Source: Roseovarius sp. UBA6217 (GTDB lineage: Bacteria; Pseudomonadota; Alphaproteobacteria; Rhodobacterales; Rhodobacteraceae). From it: 44,647 nucleotides of DNA. Of the stretch, positions 19,063-26,956 are shown piece after piece. The stretch is from positions 1 through 44,647 of the forward strand of contig DISF01000014.1 in NCBI GenBank assembly GCA_002421985.1, given 5' to 3'. The first letter of the stretch is position 1. Every line of letters starts with the position of its first letter. The notes beneath the pieces are model-generated. The model was not told the origin of the DNA. It saw only the letters and a list, made by a program, of their open reading frames with translations, and ran no database searches. Made by a program: the position numbers and the translations under genes.

Positions 19063-20483
19063 GCCCGGACCTCCCTTTGTTCATAGGCCTCAAGGGCCCG
19101 CTTGCGCCCCTCGGCCAGACCCACCAGCGGCGCGGGGTATGTATCCTCGGGACGCAGACCCCAACTCTTTGGAATGGCGTCGAAATAACTCAGCGCCGTT
19201 TGCGATGGCCGCGCCTGCCCCTCGGCGATCCAGGCCCGCGCATAGGCACCTTCGGGGTCGAATTTCGCCAGTTGCGTCTCGGGGTTGAAGATGCGGAAAT
19301 AGGGCGCGGCATCGGGCCCGCAGCCCGCCACCCATTGCCATCCCATCGCGTTCGACGCCGGATCCCAATCGGTCAGGCACTCGGCGAACCAGTCCAGCCC
19401 GATCCGCCAATGCACCATCATGTGCTTGGTGAGATACGACGCCACATTCATCCGCGCCCGGTTGTGCATCTTGCCCGTCACATACATCTCGCGCATCGCA
19501 GAATCAACAAAGAGCACGCCGGTGCGCCCCTGCTTCCAGCGCAAAACGGCGGCGTCCTCGGTCTGTGACCACGGGAAGGCGTCCCAGTCCTGCCGCCAGT
19601 TCCGCGTCAGGATTTCGGGGGTGTGATAGATCAGGTGATAGGCAAATTCGCGCCAGACCAGTTCCTTGAGCCAATGCTCGGCCCCTCTCGAGCCCTCGTG
19701 CAGCGCGCGGGTGCCCGCGTGCCAGCACTGGCGCGGTGATATTTCGCCATAGGTGAGGTTTTCCGAAAGGCCGGAGGTGCCCGCGATACCGGGATTGTTG
19801 CGCGCGTCCTTGTATGGGCCGATAGCCCCCGCCATGAACGCGCCAAGCCGGTCCTGCGCCGCGGCCTCGCCCACGCATTGATAGGGCAGGCAAACCGCCG
19901 CTCCGCGATCCATCGCCGCGCCCATCTGCCAATCGTCCAGCCGGTCGCTCTCGGGCCAGGTCTCGGGCGCGGGGATGCGCGACGGGGCAGGTTGCGGCGC
20001 GGGCACCTCGCGATCCTTCACCGCGCGCCACATCGGGCTGTAGACCTTGTAGAACCCGCCGGTGCCGGTCTCGACGGTCCACGGCTCGAACAGAAGATGC
20101 GCATTGTGGCTTTGCGCCTCAATGCCGCGCGCCTTTAACGCCGCCTTGACCCCGGTATCGCGGGCGATGGATGCCGGATCGTAAAGCCGTGACCAGTGCA
20201 CCGCCCCCGCGCCCAGCTCTTGGGCAAGCGACAAGAGCACCTCTTGCGCCCGGCCGCGCCGCAATATCAACCGGCTGCCGCGCCCCTCCAGATCGCGCGC
20301 CAAGGCCGCCAGCGACAGGCCCAGCCGCCATTTCGGCGCGGCACCCAGGGCCGCCACCCCCTCGTCATGGATGAAAACGGGGATCACCGGCCCACCGCCC
20401 GCGCAGGCGGCGATGAGCGCTGGATGATCCGACAGCCGCAGATCGCGCCGCAGCCATACTATGACCGGTTTGATTTCGGGCAT
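19059..20483 (-). CDS. phrB: Deoxyribodipyrimidine photolyase
   Basis: A 474-aa class I CPD photolyase of normal length. The N-terminal antenna domain starts VIVWLRRDLRLSDHPAL. The C-terminal FAD domain has the block MHNRARMNVASYLTKH, then WDPASNAMGWQWVAG and FRIFNP. It repairs UV-induced pyrimidine dimers using light. It is the first gene of the chain phr-cfa-trgA-trgB-cysK-mscS-alaX. An RpoE-type promoter lies 23-51 nt upstream of its ATG. Confidence 0.96.
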   Translation of the reverse strand: MPEIKPVIVWLRRDLRLSDHPALIAACAGGGPVIPVFIHDEGVAALGAAPKWRLGLSLAALARDLEGRGSRLILRRGRAQEVLLSLAQELGAGAVHWSRLYDPASIARDTGVKAALKARGIEAQSHNAHLLFEPWTVETGTGGFYKVYSPMWRAVKDREVPAPQPAPSRIPAPETWPESDRLDDWQMGAAMDRGAAVCLPYQCVGEAAAQDRLGAFMAGAIGPYKDARNNPGIAGTSGLSENLTYGEISPRQCWHAGTRALHEGSRGAEHWLKELVWREFAYHLIYHTPEILTRNWRQDWDAFPWSQTEDAAVLRWKQGRTGVLFVDSAMREMYVTGKMHNRARMNVASYLTKHMMVHWRIGLDWFAECLTDWDPASNAMGWQWVAGCGPDAAPYFRIFNPETQLAKFDPEGAYARAWIAEGQARPSQTALSYFDAIPKSWGLRPEDTYPAPLVGLAEGRKRALEAYEQREVRA

Positions 20484-20505
20484 CCCCGCCCCCGTGTTTT
20501 CGATA

Positions 20506-20534
20506 TGTTACGCGGGGGGCCGGGGGGCGGATCA
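20506..20534 (-). promoter_or_regulatory. RpoE (ECF, singlet-oxygen type) promoter candidate for phr-cfa
   Basis: On the minus strand TGATCC (20534-20529) is followed after exactly 18 nt by TAACA (20510-20506). This matches the R. sphaeroides RpoE consensus, a TGATCC -35 box with a TAA-containing -10 box at 17-18 nt. The spacer is almost pure G/C. The TGA of the -35 box is also the stop codon of the upstream aminotransferase gene. Transcription would begin about 20500, giving a short leader before the phr ATG at 20483. In R. sphaeroides the orthologous phr and cfa genes are RpoE targets. Confidence 0.72.
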
Positions 20535-21755
20535 AAGAACATCGTCAAGTGCCACCATCAGCCGGGCGACCTCGTCCGCGCTTGTGTAATGCACGAAGCT
20601 GAGCCGCAGCACGCCGTGATCGGGCTCGATCCCCATCGCCGCCAGCGGGCGCTGCGCATAGAAATCGCCGCCCCCCGCCATGATGCCATGCGCGACGAGC
20701 GCGGCGGCGGCCTCGGCACCGGGTCGGTCAAGCGCCAGCGCCACCGTGGGCGCGCGCGCCGCCGCATCACCGGGTCCAAGAAGGCGCACCGAACTGCGCT
20801 CCTTGAGATGATCGAGCAGCGGCTGCAACAGCGCGACCTCATGCGCGCGCATAAGATCATGCACGCCCCTGTTGCGTTCTGTCGGACTGCCGGTGATGCC
20901 ATGATGCGCCGCCAGCGTGTCGATATAATCGGCGATGCCCGCGCAGGCCGCCACCTGCGCGTGATCCGGCCCCGCAGGCGTGAACCGTTTGTAAAGCGTC
21001 TCGCCGTTGAAATGATGCGCCTGATTGGGCAAGAGCCGCGCCAGCTCGCGCCGGACAACCATGATGCCCTGATGCGGGCCATAGGTCTTGTAGGCGGAAA
21101 ACAGATAGATATCCGGCCCCATATTGCCCACCTCGGGCAGGCCGTGGGGGGCATAGCTTACCCCGTCCACACAGACAAAGGCCCCCGCCGCATGAGCGAG
21201 CGCCGTAATCTCGACCACCGGGTTGATCGCGCCCACCACGTTGGAGCAATGCGGAAAACACACCAGCCGCACCCGCTCATCGAGCAGGGCTTCCAGATCG
21301 GCGGGGTCGAGCAAGCCGCTCTCGGGGTCGATCTTCCACTCGCGCACGTCAAAGCCCGCCTCGGCCAGCCGCCGCCACGGGCCGGAATTGGCCTCGTGAT
21401 CCTGATCGGTGACGATGATCGCGCCACCGGGGTCCATCCATTGCCGGAACGCCTGCGCCAGAACATAGGTGTTGGCGCTCGTCGAGGGGCCAAAGCTCAG
21501 CTCGTCGGTGCCCACCCCCAGCATCGCCGCAAGCCGCGTGCGCGCCTCGTCCATCTCCTCGCCCGCAAGACGGCTGGCCTCATAGGGGCCATAGGGCTGC
21601 ACCTTGCGGCTTCGGTAATACCGTTCCAGCCGGGCGATCACCGGCGCGCAGGTATAAGAGCCGCCCGCATTCTCGAAAAACGCCTGGCGCGCCAGCGACG
21701 GCTCGGCAAAGGCCGGGAATTGCGCGCGCACGAAATCATTGTCCAGCATCACCAT
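20532..21755 (-). CDS. Class-V aminotransferase / cysteine desulfurase-like protein
   Basis: A 407-aa PLP fold-type I protein. The lysine that should bind PLP is Lys223 in YLFSAYKTYGPHQG. The conserved Asp and His contacts are seen in VDGVSYAPH and DQDHEANSG. It belongs to the cysteine desulfurase-like subgroup (aminotransferase class V), which includes desulfurases and lyases of unassigned substrate. No desulfurase-type catalytic cysteine loop is evident near residue 330, so a true sulfur-mobilising role is doubtful. The gene stands alone upstream of phr, and its stop codon lies within the phr promoter. Confidence 0.85.
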   Translation of the reverse strand: MVMLDNDFVRAQFPAFAEPSLARQAFFENAGGSYTCAPVIARLERYYRSRKVQPYGPYEASRLAGEEMDEARTRLAAMLGVGTDELSFGPSTSANTYVLAQAFRQWMDPGGAIIVTDQDHEANSGPWRRLAEAGFDVREWKIDPESGLLDPADLEALLDERVRLVCFPHCSNVVGAINPVVEITALAHAAGAFVCVDGVSYAPHGLPEVGNMGPDIYLFSAYKTYGPHQGIMVVRRELARLLPNQAHHFNGETLYKRFTPAGPDHAQVAACAGIADYIDTLAAHHGITGSPTERNRGVHDLMRAHEVALLQPLLDHLKERSSVRLLGPGDAAARAPTVALALDRPGAEAAAALVAHGIMAGGGDFYAQRPLAAMGIEPDHGVLRLSFVHYTSADEVARLMVALDDVL

Positions 21756-21792
21756 CGTGGTCCCCCTCGTGTTCCGCCGCCAACAAACAACA

Positions 21793-21824
21793 AAGCCCCC
21801 CGGCGTGCAACAGCAGGGGGGCTT
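21793..21824 (-). terminator. Intrinsic terminator of the decayed BCCT gene
   Basis: Read on the minus strand, a 9-bp stem AAGCCCCCC/GGGGGGCTT with a 14-nt loop is followed by the T-rich run TTTGTTGTTTGTTG. It lies 30 nt after the original stop codon of the BCCT remnant and before the aminotransferase start. Confidence 0.75.
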
Positions 21825-21853
21825 GACGTGATCCGAAGCGTGACCGCCCGGCG

Positions 21854-22321
21854 TTACCGCTTCTCAGAGGCCAGCCCCTTTCAGATCATCACGCAGATCG
21901 CCAGGAGGATGACCGTGAACGGCAGCCCGGTGGAAATCACCATCGCCTGAAGCGAGACCAACCCGCCGCCCAGCAACAGCGCGATCGCCACCAGCCCCTC
22001 GAAGGTGCACCAAAACACCCGCTGCGACACCGGCGCATCGACCTTGCCGCCCGCCGTGATCGTGTCGATCACAAGGCTACCCGAATCCGACGAGGTGACG
22101 AAGAACACGATCACCAGCACGATGCCGATGGTCGAGGTGATCGCCGCCAGCGGCAGCCCCTCCAGCATCGCGAAGAGCGACAGGGGCGGATTGTGAATAT
22201 CAAGGCCAAATGGCCCGATCCGTGTCTGAATATTGTCCCGGCCGATCTGGTAACCGGTCTGGATGATCTCCGAATGGCCCTCGGGTTCGGGGATACCCTG
22301 ATTGGCGGTGTCGTCAGACAT
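21854..22321 (-). pseudogene. BCCT (betaine/choline/carnitine) transporter remnant with internal deletion
   Basis: The frame from ATG 22321, with a strong AGGAGG site, encodes the N-terminal tail of a BCCT transporter, ending GPFGLDIHNP at about residue 45. It then jumps in frame to the C-terminal part: LSLFAMLEGLPLAAITS, the family block VTSSDSGSLVID, and the last TM helices. The central portion, some 400 residues with most TM helices, is missing. The frame ends early at TGA 21881; reading through gives KGLASEKR then TAA at 21854, so a TGG tryptophan codon has probably become TGA. The 146-aa product could still be made but cannot be a transporter. Confidence 0.85.
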
Positions 22322-22393
22322 GCCGTCCCTCCTGTTCTTGCATCCCGCCGCACCTGCCCGCCCGCCTCGGGCGGTCGCGGGCATGGGGCGCGA

Positions 22394-22633
22394 TCAATTC
22401 GGGCGCGTTTCGCCTGCGCGCGCGCGGTAATGCGCCAGAACATAGAGCCGGATCGCCGAGGCCAGCCCCGTCTCCGGGTCGCGCGCCGCGTCGATCTCGG
22501 CGGCAAGCGCGTTGAGCGCGCGGCCCTCGGCTCGGGCGATCTCGCGGAAAGCCTGCCAGAACGCATCCTCCAGCGACACGCTGGTGCGGTGCCCTTGCAG
22601 GGTGAGCGAGCGTTTGAGCGGCCGCGCGGTCAT
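22394..22633 (-). CDS. Ribbon-helix-helix domain protein (RHH_4 type)
   Basis: A 79-aa basic protein. The beta strand RSLTLQGHRTSVSLED is followed by two helices, as expected for a ribbon-helix-helix fold, with the family phrase SVSLEDAFWQAFREIA. Members of this alphaproteobacterial family are predicted DNA-binding proteins of unknown target. I place the start at ATG 22633; the frame is open further upstream across a GC-rich repeat, which is not part of the fold. It follows DUF4169 and fumC on the same strand. Confidence 0.8.
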   Translation of the reverse strand: MTARPLKRSLTLQGHRTSVSLEDAFWQAFREIARAEGRALNALAAEIDAARDPETGLASAIRLYVLAHYRARAGETRPN

Positions 22634-22640
22634 TTCAGGC

Positions 22641-22712
22641 AGGGGGTGGGGGCGCTGCCCCCGCCGCCGCAAGCGGCGACTCCCCCGGGATATTTCAGGC
22701 CAGAAGAAACCC
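22641..22712. repeat. Rhodobacteraceae-type GC-rich intergenic palindromic repeat
   Basis: Two hairpins in tandem, GGGGGC/GCCCCC (22648-22653 and 22657-22662, loop 3 nt) and CGCCGC/GCGGCG (22662-22667 and 22673-22678), are followed by TCCCCCGGGATATTTCAGGC and CAGAAGAA. This wording is one I recall from many intergenic regions of Roseobacter-group genomes. It fills the gap between the DUF4169 gene and the RHH gene. Confidence 0.55.
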
Positions 22713-22715
22713 GCA

Positions 22716-22894
22716 TCACTCCTCCTCGCGGCGATGCGCGTCAAGCTGCGCACGGGCGCGGGCGCGCGCAGCCTCCTCTTCGGCCTTCTGCGCCCTGGTG
22801 CGGCCAAAGCGCGCGGCGTTCTCGTCGGCGCGGGCCTTTTGGGCGGCCCGCACGCGCTCTTTTCTCACCCGGTTGAGGTTGACCGGCGCGTCAC

Positions 22895-22898
<4 letters not shown>
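22716..22898 (-). CDS. DUF4169 family small protein
   Basis: A 60-aa, highly charged, helical protein beginning MSDAPVNLNRVRKERVRAAQ and containing the family phrase ADENAARFGRT, then a long Glu/Ala/Arg helix. This matches DUF4169, found next to fumC in many Alphaproteobacteria. The function is unknown. Its ATG overlaps the fumC stop (ATGA), so it is translated by coupling. Confidence 0.85.
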
Positions 22899-24286
<1,388 letters not shown>

Positions 24287-24456
24287 GTCGGGCACTCCTT
24301 GGCGGTTTGCCCTCTCATATCGCAGGCATCGAAAAGATCAATGCTGTATACGACGGAATACCAGAAGGCGCGCGCCCACACGCCCGCCACCGTCATCGAT
24401 CACCACGCCGCAGACGCTTGCCCGCGGCGTGGCGTGGCCCCGCGATGTTCCGGGCT
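24287..24456. other. Spacer between the copper-locus relic and fumC
   Basis: No gene is convincing here. It carries a 9-bp hairpin, CCACGCCGC (24403-24411) with GCGGCGTGG (24424-24432), without a T-tract; it could end transcription of the relic to its right. The fumC promoter should lie in this spacer, but no clear -35/-10 pair stands out. Confidence 0.5.
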
Positions 24457-24778
24457 TATTCCATCAGCATGAGGGCGCGGTTGGCGAACATGCCGTCGGG
24501 GCCATTCTCCAGCATCATCTCATGACCGTGTCACCGGGCGCGACCGCGCCGATCCCGACCCCGTCGAGCAGGGTCATGTCCATGCTCATGGCAGGCCGGC
24601 CGATATCGGGGATGGGGCCGTGGCTCATGCTCAGCTTGGCATCCCCGGTCACCGCATGAACAACCCCGCGCCCGGTGGCGGCGATGCCATCATCGCGGCC
24701 CGCGACGGGCACCGCGTATCGTCCACGCATGTCATATACCTGTCTCTTGACCGGCCGGGACCACGAGGCCACTGCCAA
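24457..24778 (-). pseudogene. CusF-like copper-binding domain remnant, frameshifted
   Basis: The frame ending at 24515 contains GVVHAVTGDAKLSMSHGPIP followed by PAMSMDM. This is the pattern of the CusF domain (His, then the Trp-Pro-x-Met-x-Met motif), which binds Cu(I)/Ag(I) in periplasmic efflux systems, often fused to CusB. Here the Trp before Pro is Arg. The frame stops after GDTVMR; an overlapping frame continues with MLENGPDGMF to TAA 24457, the typical end of such domains. A small frameshift therefore splits the domain. The N-terminal 30 codons show no recognisable homology. A decayed cusB/cusF tail is the most likely origin. Confidence 0.5.
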
Positions 24779-24825
24779 TCCATGTCCGAATGCGCACAGG
24801 CGCAGTCAGGCGGTGGAGGAAAAGA

Positions 24826-25206
24826 TCAGGTGCGTCTTGGGGGTTTGTCGGCCCGGTCGGGGGCAGGCTGCAACGCGGGGTCGGCAGATAACGCGACAAA
24901 GCGCGCGCTCATTTCCACGCCCACACGCTCCCGCCGCGGCCCTCCGCTAGAGGCAAAGCAGCACACGGCCATCACGCAGCCCGCATCACCATGCGGCCCC
25001 ATGACGCCCGCGCCATCGCGCGCGTCCCCCACCATCCCGGCCCCGTCGGTCATTTCGTTATGGGCATGTGCGGCACCGGCCATCGGCGCGTCATGGGCCA
25101 TCGCCCCCTGCATCGATCCAAGGCTGCCCGCGACAACCGCGAGCAACAAAACGAGCGCATGGAGATGCGATATGACGGAGCGAAGACCGATCATGATGGC
25201 CAGCAT
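24826..25206 (-). CDS. Hypothetical envelope protein, His/Met-rich (DUF2946-like)
   Basis: A 126-aa protein with an N-terminal hydrophobic segment (residues about 14-30), a His/Met-rich stretch with repeated MxH/AH pairs and a cysteine block CVMAVCCF. Small proteins of this design occur at the head of copper-resistance operons. The CusF-like remnant immediately downstream on the same strand supports a former copper locus. No ribosome site is evident at the ATG, and the start may be at residue 5. The function is unassigned, and it may be a relic itself. Confidence 0.45.
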   Translation of the reverse strand: MLAIMIGLRSVISHLHALVLLLAVVAGSLGSMQGAMAHDAPMAGAAHAHNEMTDGAGMVGDARDGAGVMGPHGDAGCVMAVCCFASSGGPRRERVGVEMSARFVALSADPALQPAPDRADKPPRRT

Positions 25207-25284
25207 AGCGAGGGCGGCGCGATTGTCGATGACATCTATACCGCAGGCGCGGACAGGATGCGCCCGCCCGCGCGGCCAGCGCGA

Positions 25285-26625
25285 TCAGTCGGCGACCCGT
25301 AGCTTGGGCAGCACAAACGCGCCATCGCTGCCGCCCGCCACGGTCTTTGCCGGCACCGGCCGCCCGTCAGAGGATAGCGCGGCGCGGATCACGGCATTGC
25401 GCTCGACCGTCTTGCTGGGAAGGAAGGCCGGCTCTGCGCCGTAATCCATCGCATCAAGCGCGGTTTCATACCAGGTCTGCGATGATTCTGCCGCGCGCGG
25501 CATCCCGAAGCCCCAGCGCGCATGATGCCCCATCATCTCGCCATAGGGCATCTGCCCTGCTGCGACCATCGACAACGCACCGCCAAGCGCGACCCTCGCA
25601 TCATCCTGACGGTATCCGGTGCCAAGGCATATCTGGCCGTATCCGGCGGCCACCTCCATATCGCCATTATAGATCGTATTGGCGACCTGGATGGCCCGTT
25701 CCTGCACCATCTTGGGGGTTTCGTGCGACAGCGCCGCCGCCGCCGGGGCCATGCTCTCGGCCACCTGGCCGCACAACTGGCTCATCTGGTCCTCGGTCGC
25801 GCGGGCATTGGTCATCAGCGCCTGGCCCTGGGTCATCGCATAGGATCGCGCCTCGCAGAATTGCTCGCCCAGCGCCTGCTCGGGATCGGCCACGTCGCTG
25901 GCAAGGATCGGCCCGCCATTGACCTGCAACATGCCCGCGACCACCTCGCAATGGGTGGCCATCGAGACCGGCGCGCTCCCCCGCGAGAGATCGAGCGCGG
26001 GCAGCGCGCCGCCGGTCGCACGCCGTGCGGTGCCGCTGCCCTCGCCTGCGGTCGCGCTGCCGCCTTGCCCGGCATAGCCGTCCGGGCGGGCGGTCTGGCG
26101 ATACTTGTTGACGTAGTTGGGATCGCTGAACGCCTTCAACAGGCCCTTGGTGCCCTCGTTGGCGACGACCTCGGGATAGGCCTGCCCGCCACCGGCATTG
26201 TAGCGGTTGTAGCCCTCGACCAGCGTTGCGCGCTCGTAATCCGTCAACTGGCCTGTGACCGGAAAGCCCATATAGGCCTGGTAATTCCCGATCGCGGCGC
26301 GCGATCTTTGACCCAAGGCACCATCCACCGCCCCTACCGGAAAGCCGAACGCATTGAGCGCGGTCTGCACCTGCCGGTTCTGCTCAAGCTGTGGATTGGG
26401 CGCGCGCCGCACCTGTTGTTGCTGCTGTTGCGGTTGCTGCTGTTGCGGTTGCGGTTGCTGCTGTTGCTGTTGCCGTTGCTGCTGTTGTCCCTTTATGGCC
26501 GATCCGATCATGCCGCCAACGATGAGCCCGCCGATGATCTTGGCAGCATCGCTTGCAATCGCCGGGGCCGGGGTCAGGGTCAGGGCGGCGCAGACCGCAG
26601 GAATAATGAATCTAGATGTGGCCAC
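25285..26625 (-). CDS. Peptidoglycan-binding-domain protein with Gln-rich linker
   Basis: A 446-aa exported protein. Residues 1-25 form a signal peptide ending in IAS; 26-46 form a glycine-zipper-like segment (IIGGLIVGGMIGSAI); about 47-71 are almost pure glutamine; about 78-140 match the PG_binding_1 domain, with QTALNAFGFPVGAVDGALG. The C-terminal 220 residues carry several cysteines and no recognised fold. The start is GTG 26625, with AAAGGA 7-8 nt upstream. It is divergent from the Srf-like operon across a 331-bp region and is probably part of that system: it would anchor to the cell wall. Confidence 0.85.
   Translation of the reverse strand: MATSRFIIPAVCAALTLTPAPAIASDAAKIIGGLIVGGMIGSAIKGQQQQRQQQQQQPQPQQQQPQQQQQQVRRAPNPQLEQNRQVQTALNAFGFPVGAVDGALGQRSRAAIGNYQAYMGFPVTGQLTDYERATLVEGYNRYNAGGGQAYPEVVANEGTKGLLKAFSDPNYVNKYRQTARPDGYAGQGGSATAGEGSGTARRATGGALPALDLSRGSAPVSMATHCEVVAGMLQVNGGPILASDVADPEQALGEQFCEARSYAMTQGQALMTNARATEDQMSQLCGQVAESMAPAAAALSHETPKMVQERAIQVANTIYNGDMEVAAGYGQICLGTGYRQDDARVALGGALSMVAAGQMPYGEMMGHHARWGFGMPRAAESSQTWYETALDAMDYGAEPAFLPSKTVERNAVIRAALSSDGRPVPAKTVAGGSDGAFVLPKLRVAD
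26412..26488. repeat. CAA/CAG/CCG trinucleotide low-complexity tract
   Basis: About 77 bp of GTT/GCT/GCG-type triplets on the plus strand encode the Gln/Pro tract of the divergent wall-binding protein. CAA and CAG codons are mixed, with CCG interruptions. Such tracts are prone to slippage in steps of three bases, so length variation between strains is likely. Confidence 0.8.
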
Positions 26626-26652
26626 GACATATTCCTTTCACGCGAATATCGG

Positions 26653-26680
26653 GAATCTGGTCCGAATAAATCAGATTCGG
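26653..26680. promoter_or_regulatory. Interleaved inverted repeats in the divergent control region
   Basis: In the 331-bp region 26626-26956 two inverted repeats overlap: GAATCTG (26653-26659) with CAGATTC (26672-26678), and CCGAAT (26662-26667) with ATTCGG (26675-26680). They lie 28-55 bp upstream of the GTG of the wall-binding protein, where a repressor or activator could act on it. No good -35/-10 pair was found for either direction, and nothing else stands out in the region. Confidence 0.4.
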
Positions 26681-26956
26681 CGCAATCGTGACAGATTTTT
26701 TTGACACCCGCACGCGAACACGCTGGGTCCGTGCGGCGCGGGCGCGCAGTATGGCCTGTTTGCGCAAGCCGGTTGACGCTATGACGCTTGTGCCGTTATC
26801 TGAAACAAGCCCGGCTGATCGAGGCATGGCTCACGCAGCGTCACCGGGCCTGTGTGCAATCAACCGGCGTTTCGCTTGGCAAAAATCAAGGTTCCCGCGC
26901 CGGGTTGTCCAGGCCGAAAGCGTACGTGCGAGCGTGAACAAGTTTGAGGTGGGCGG

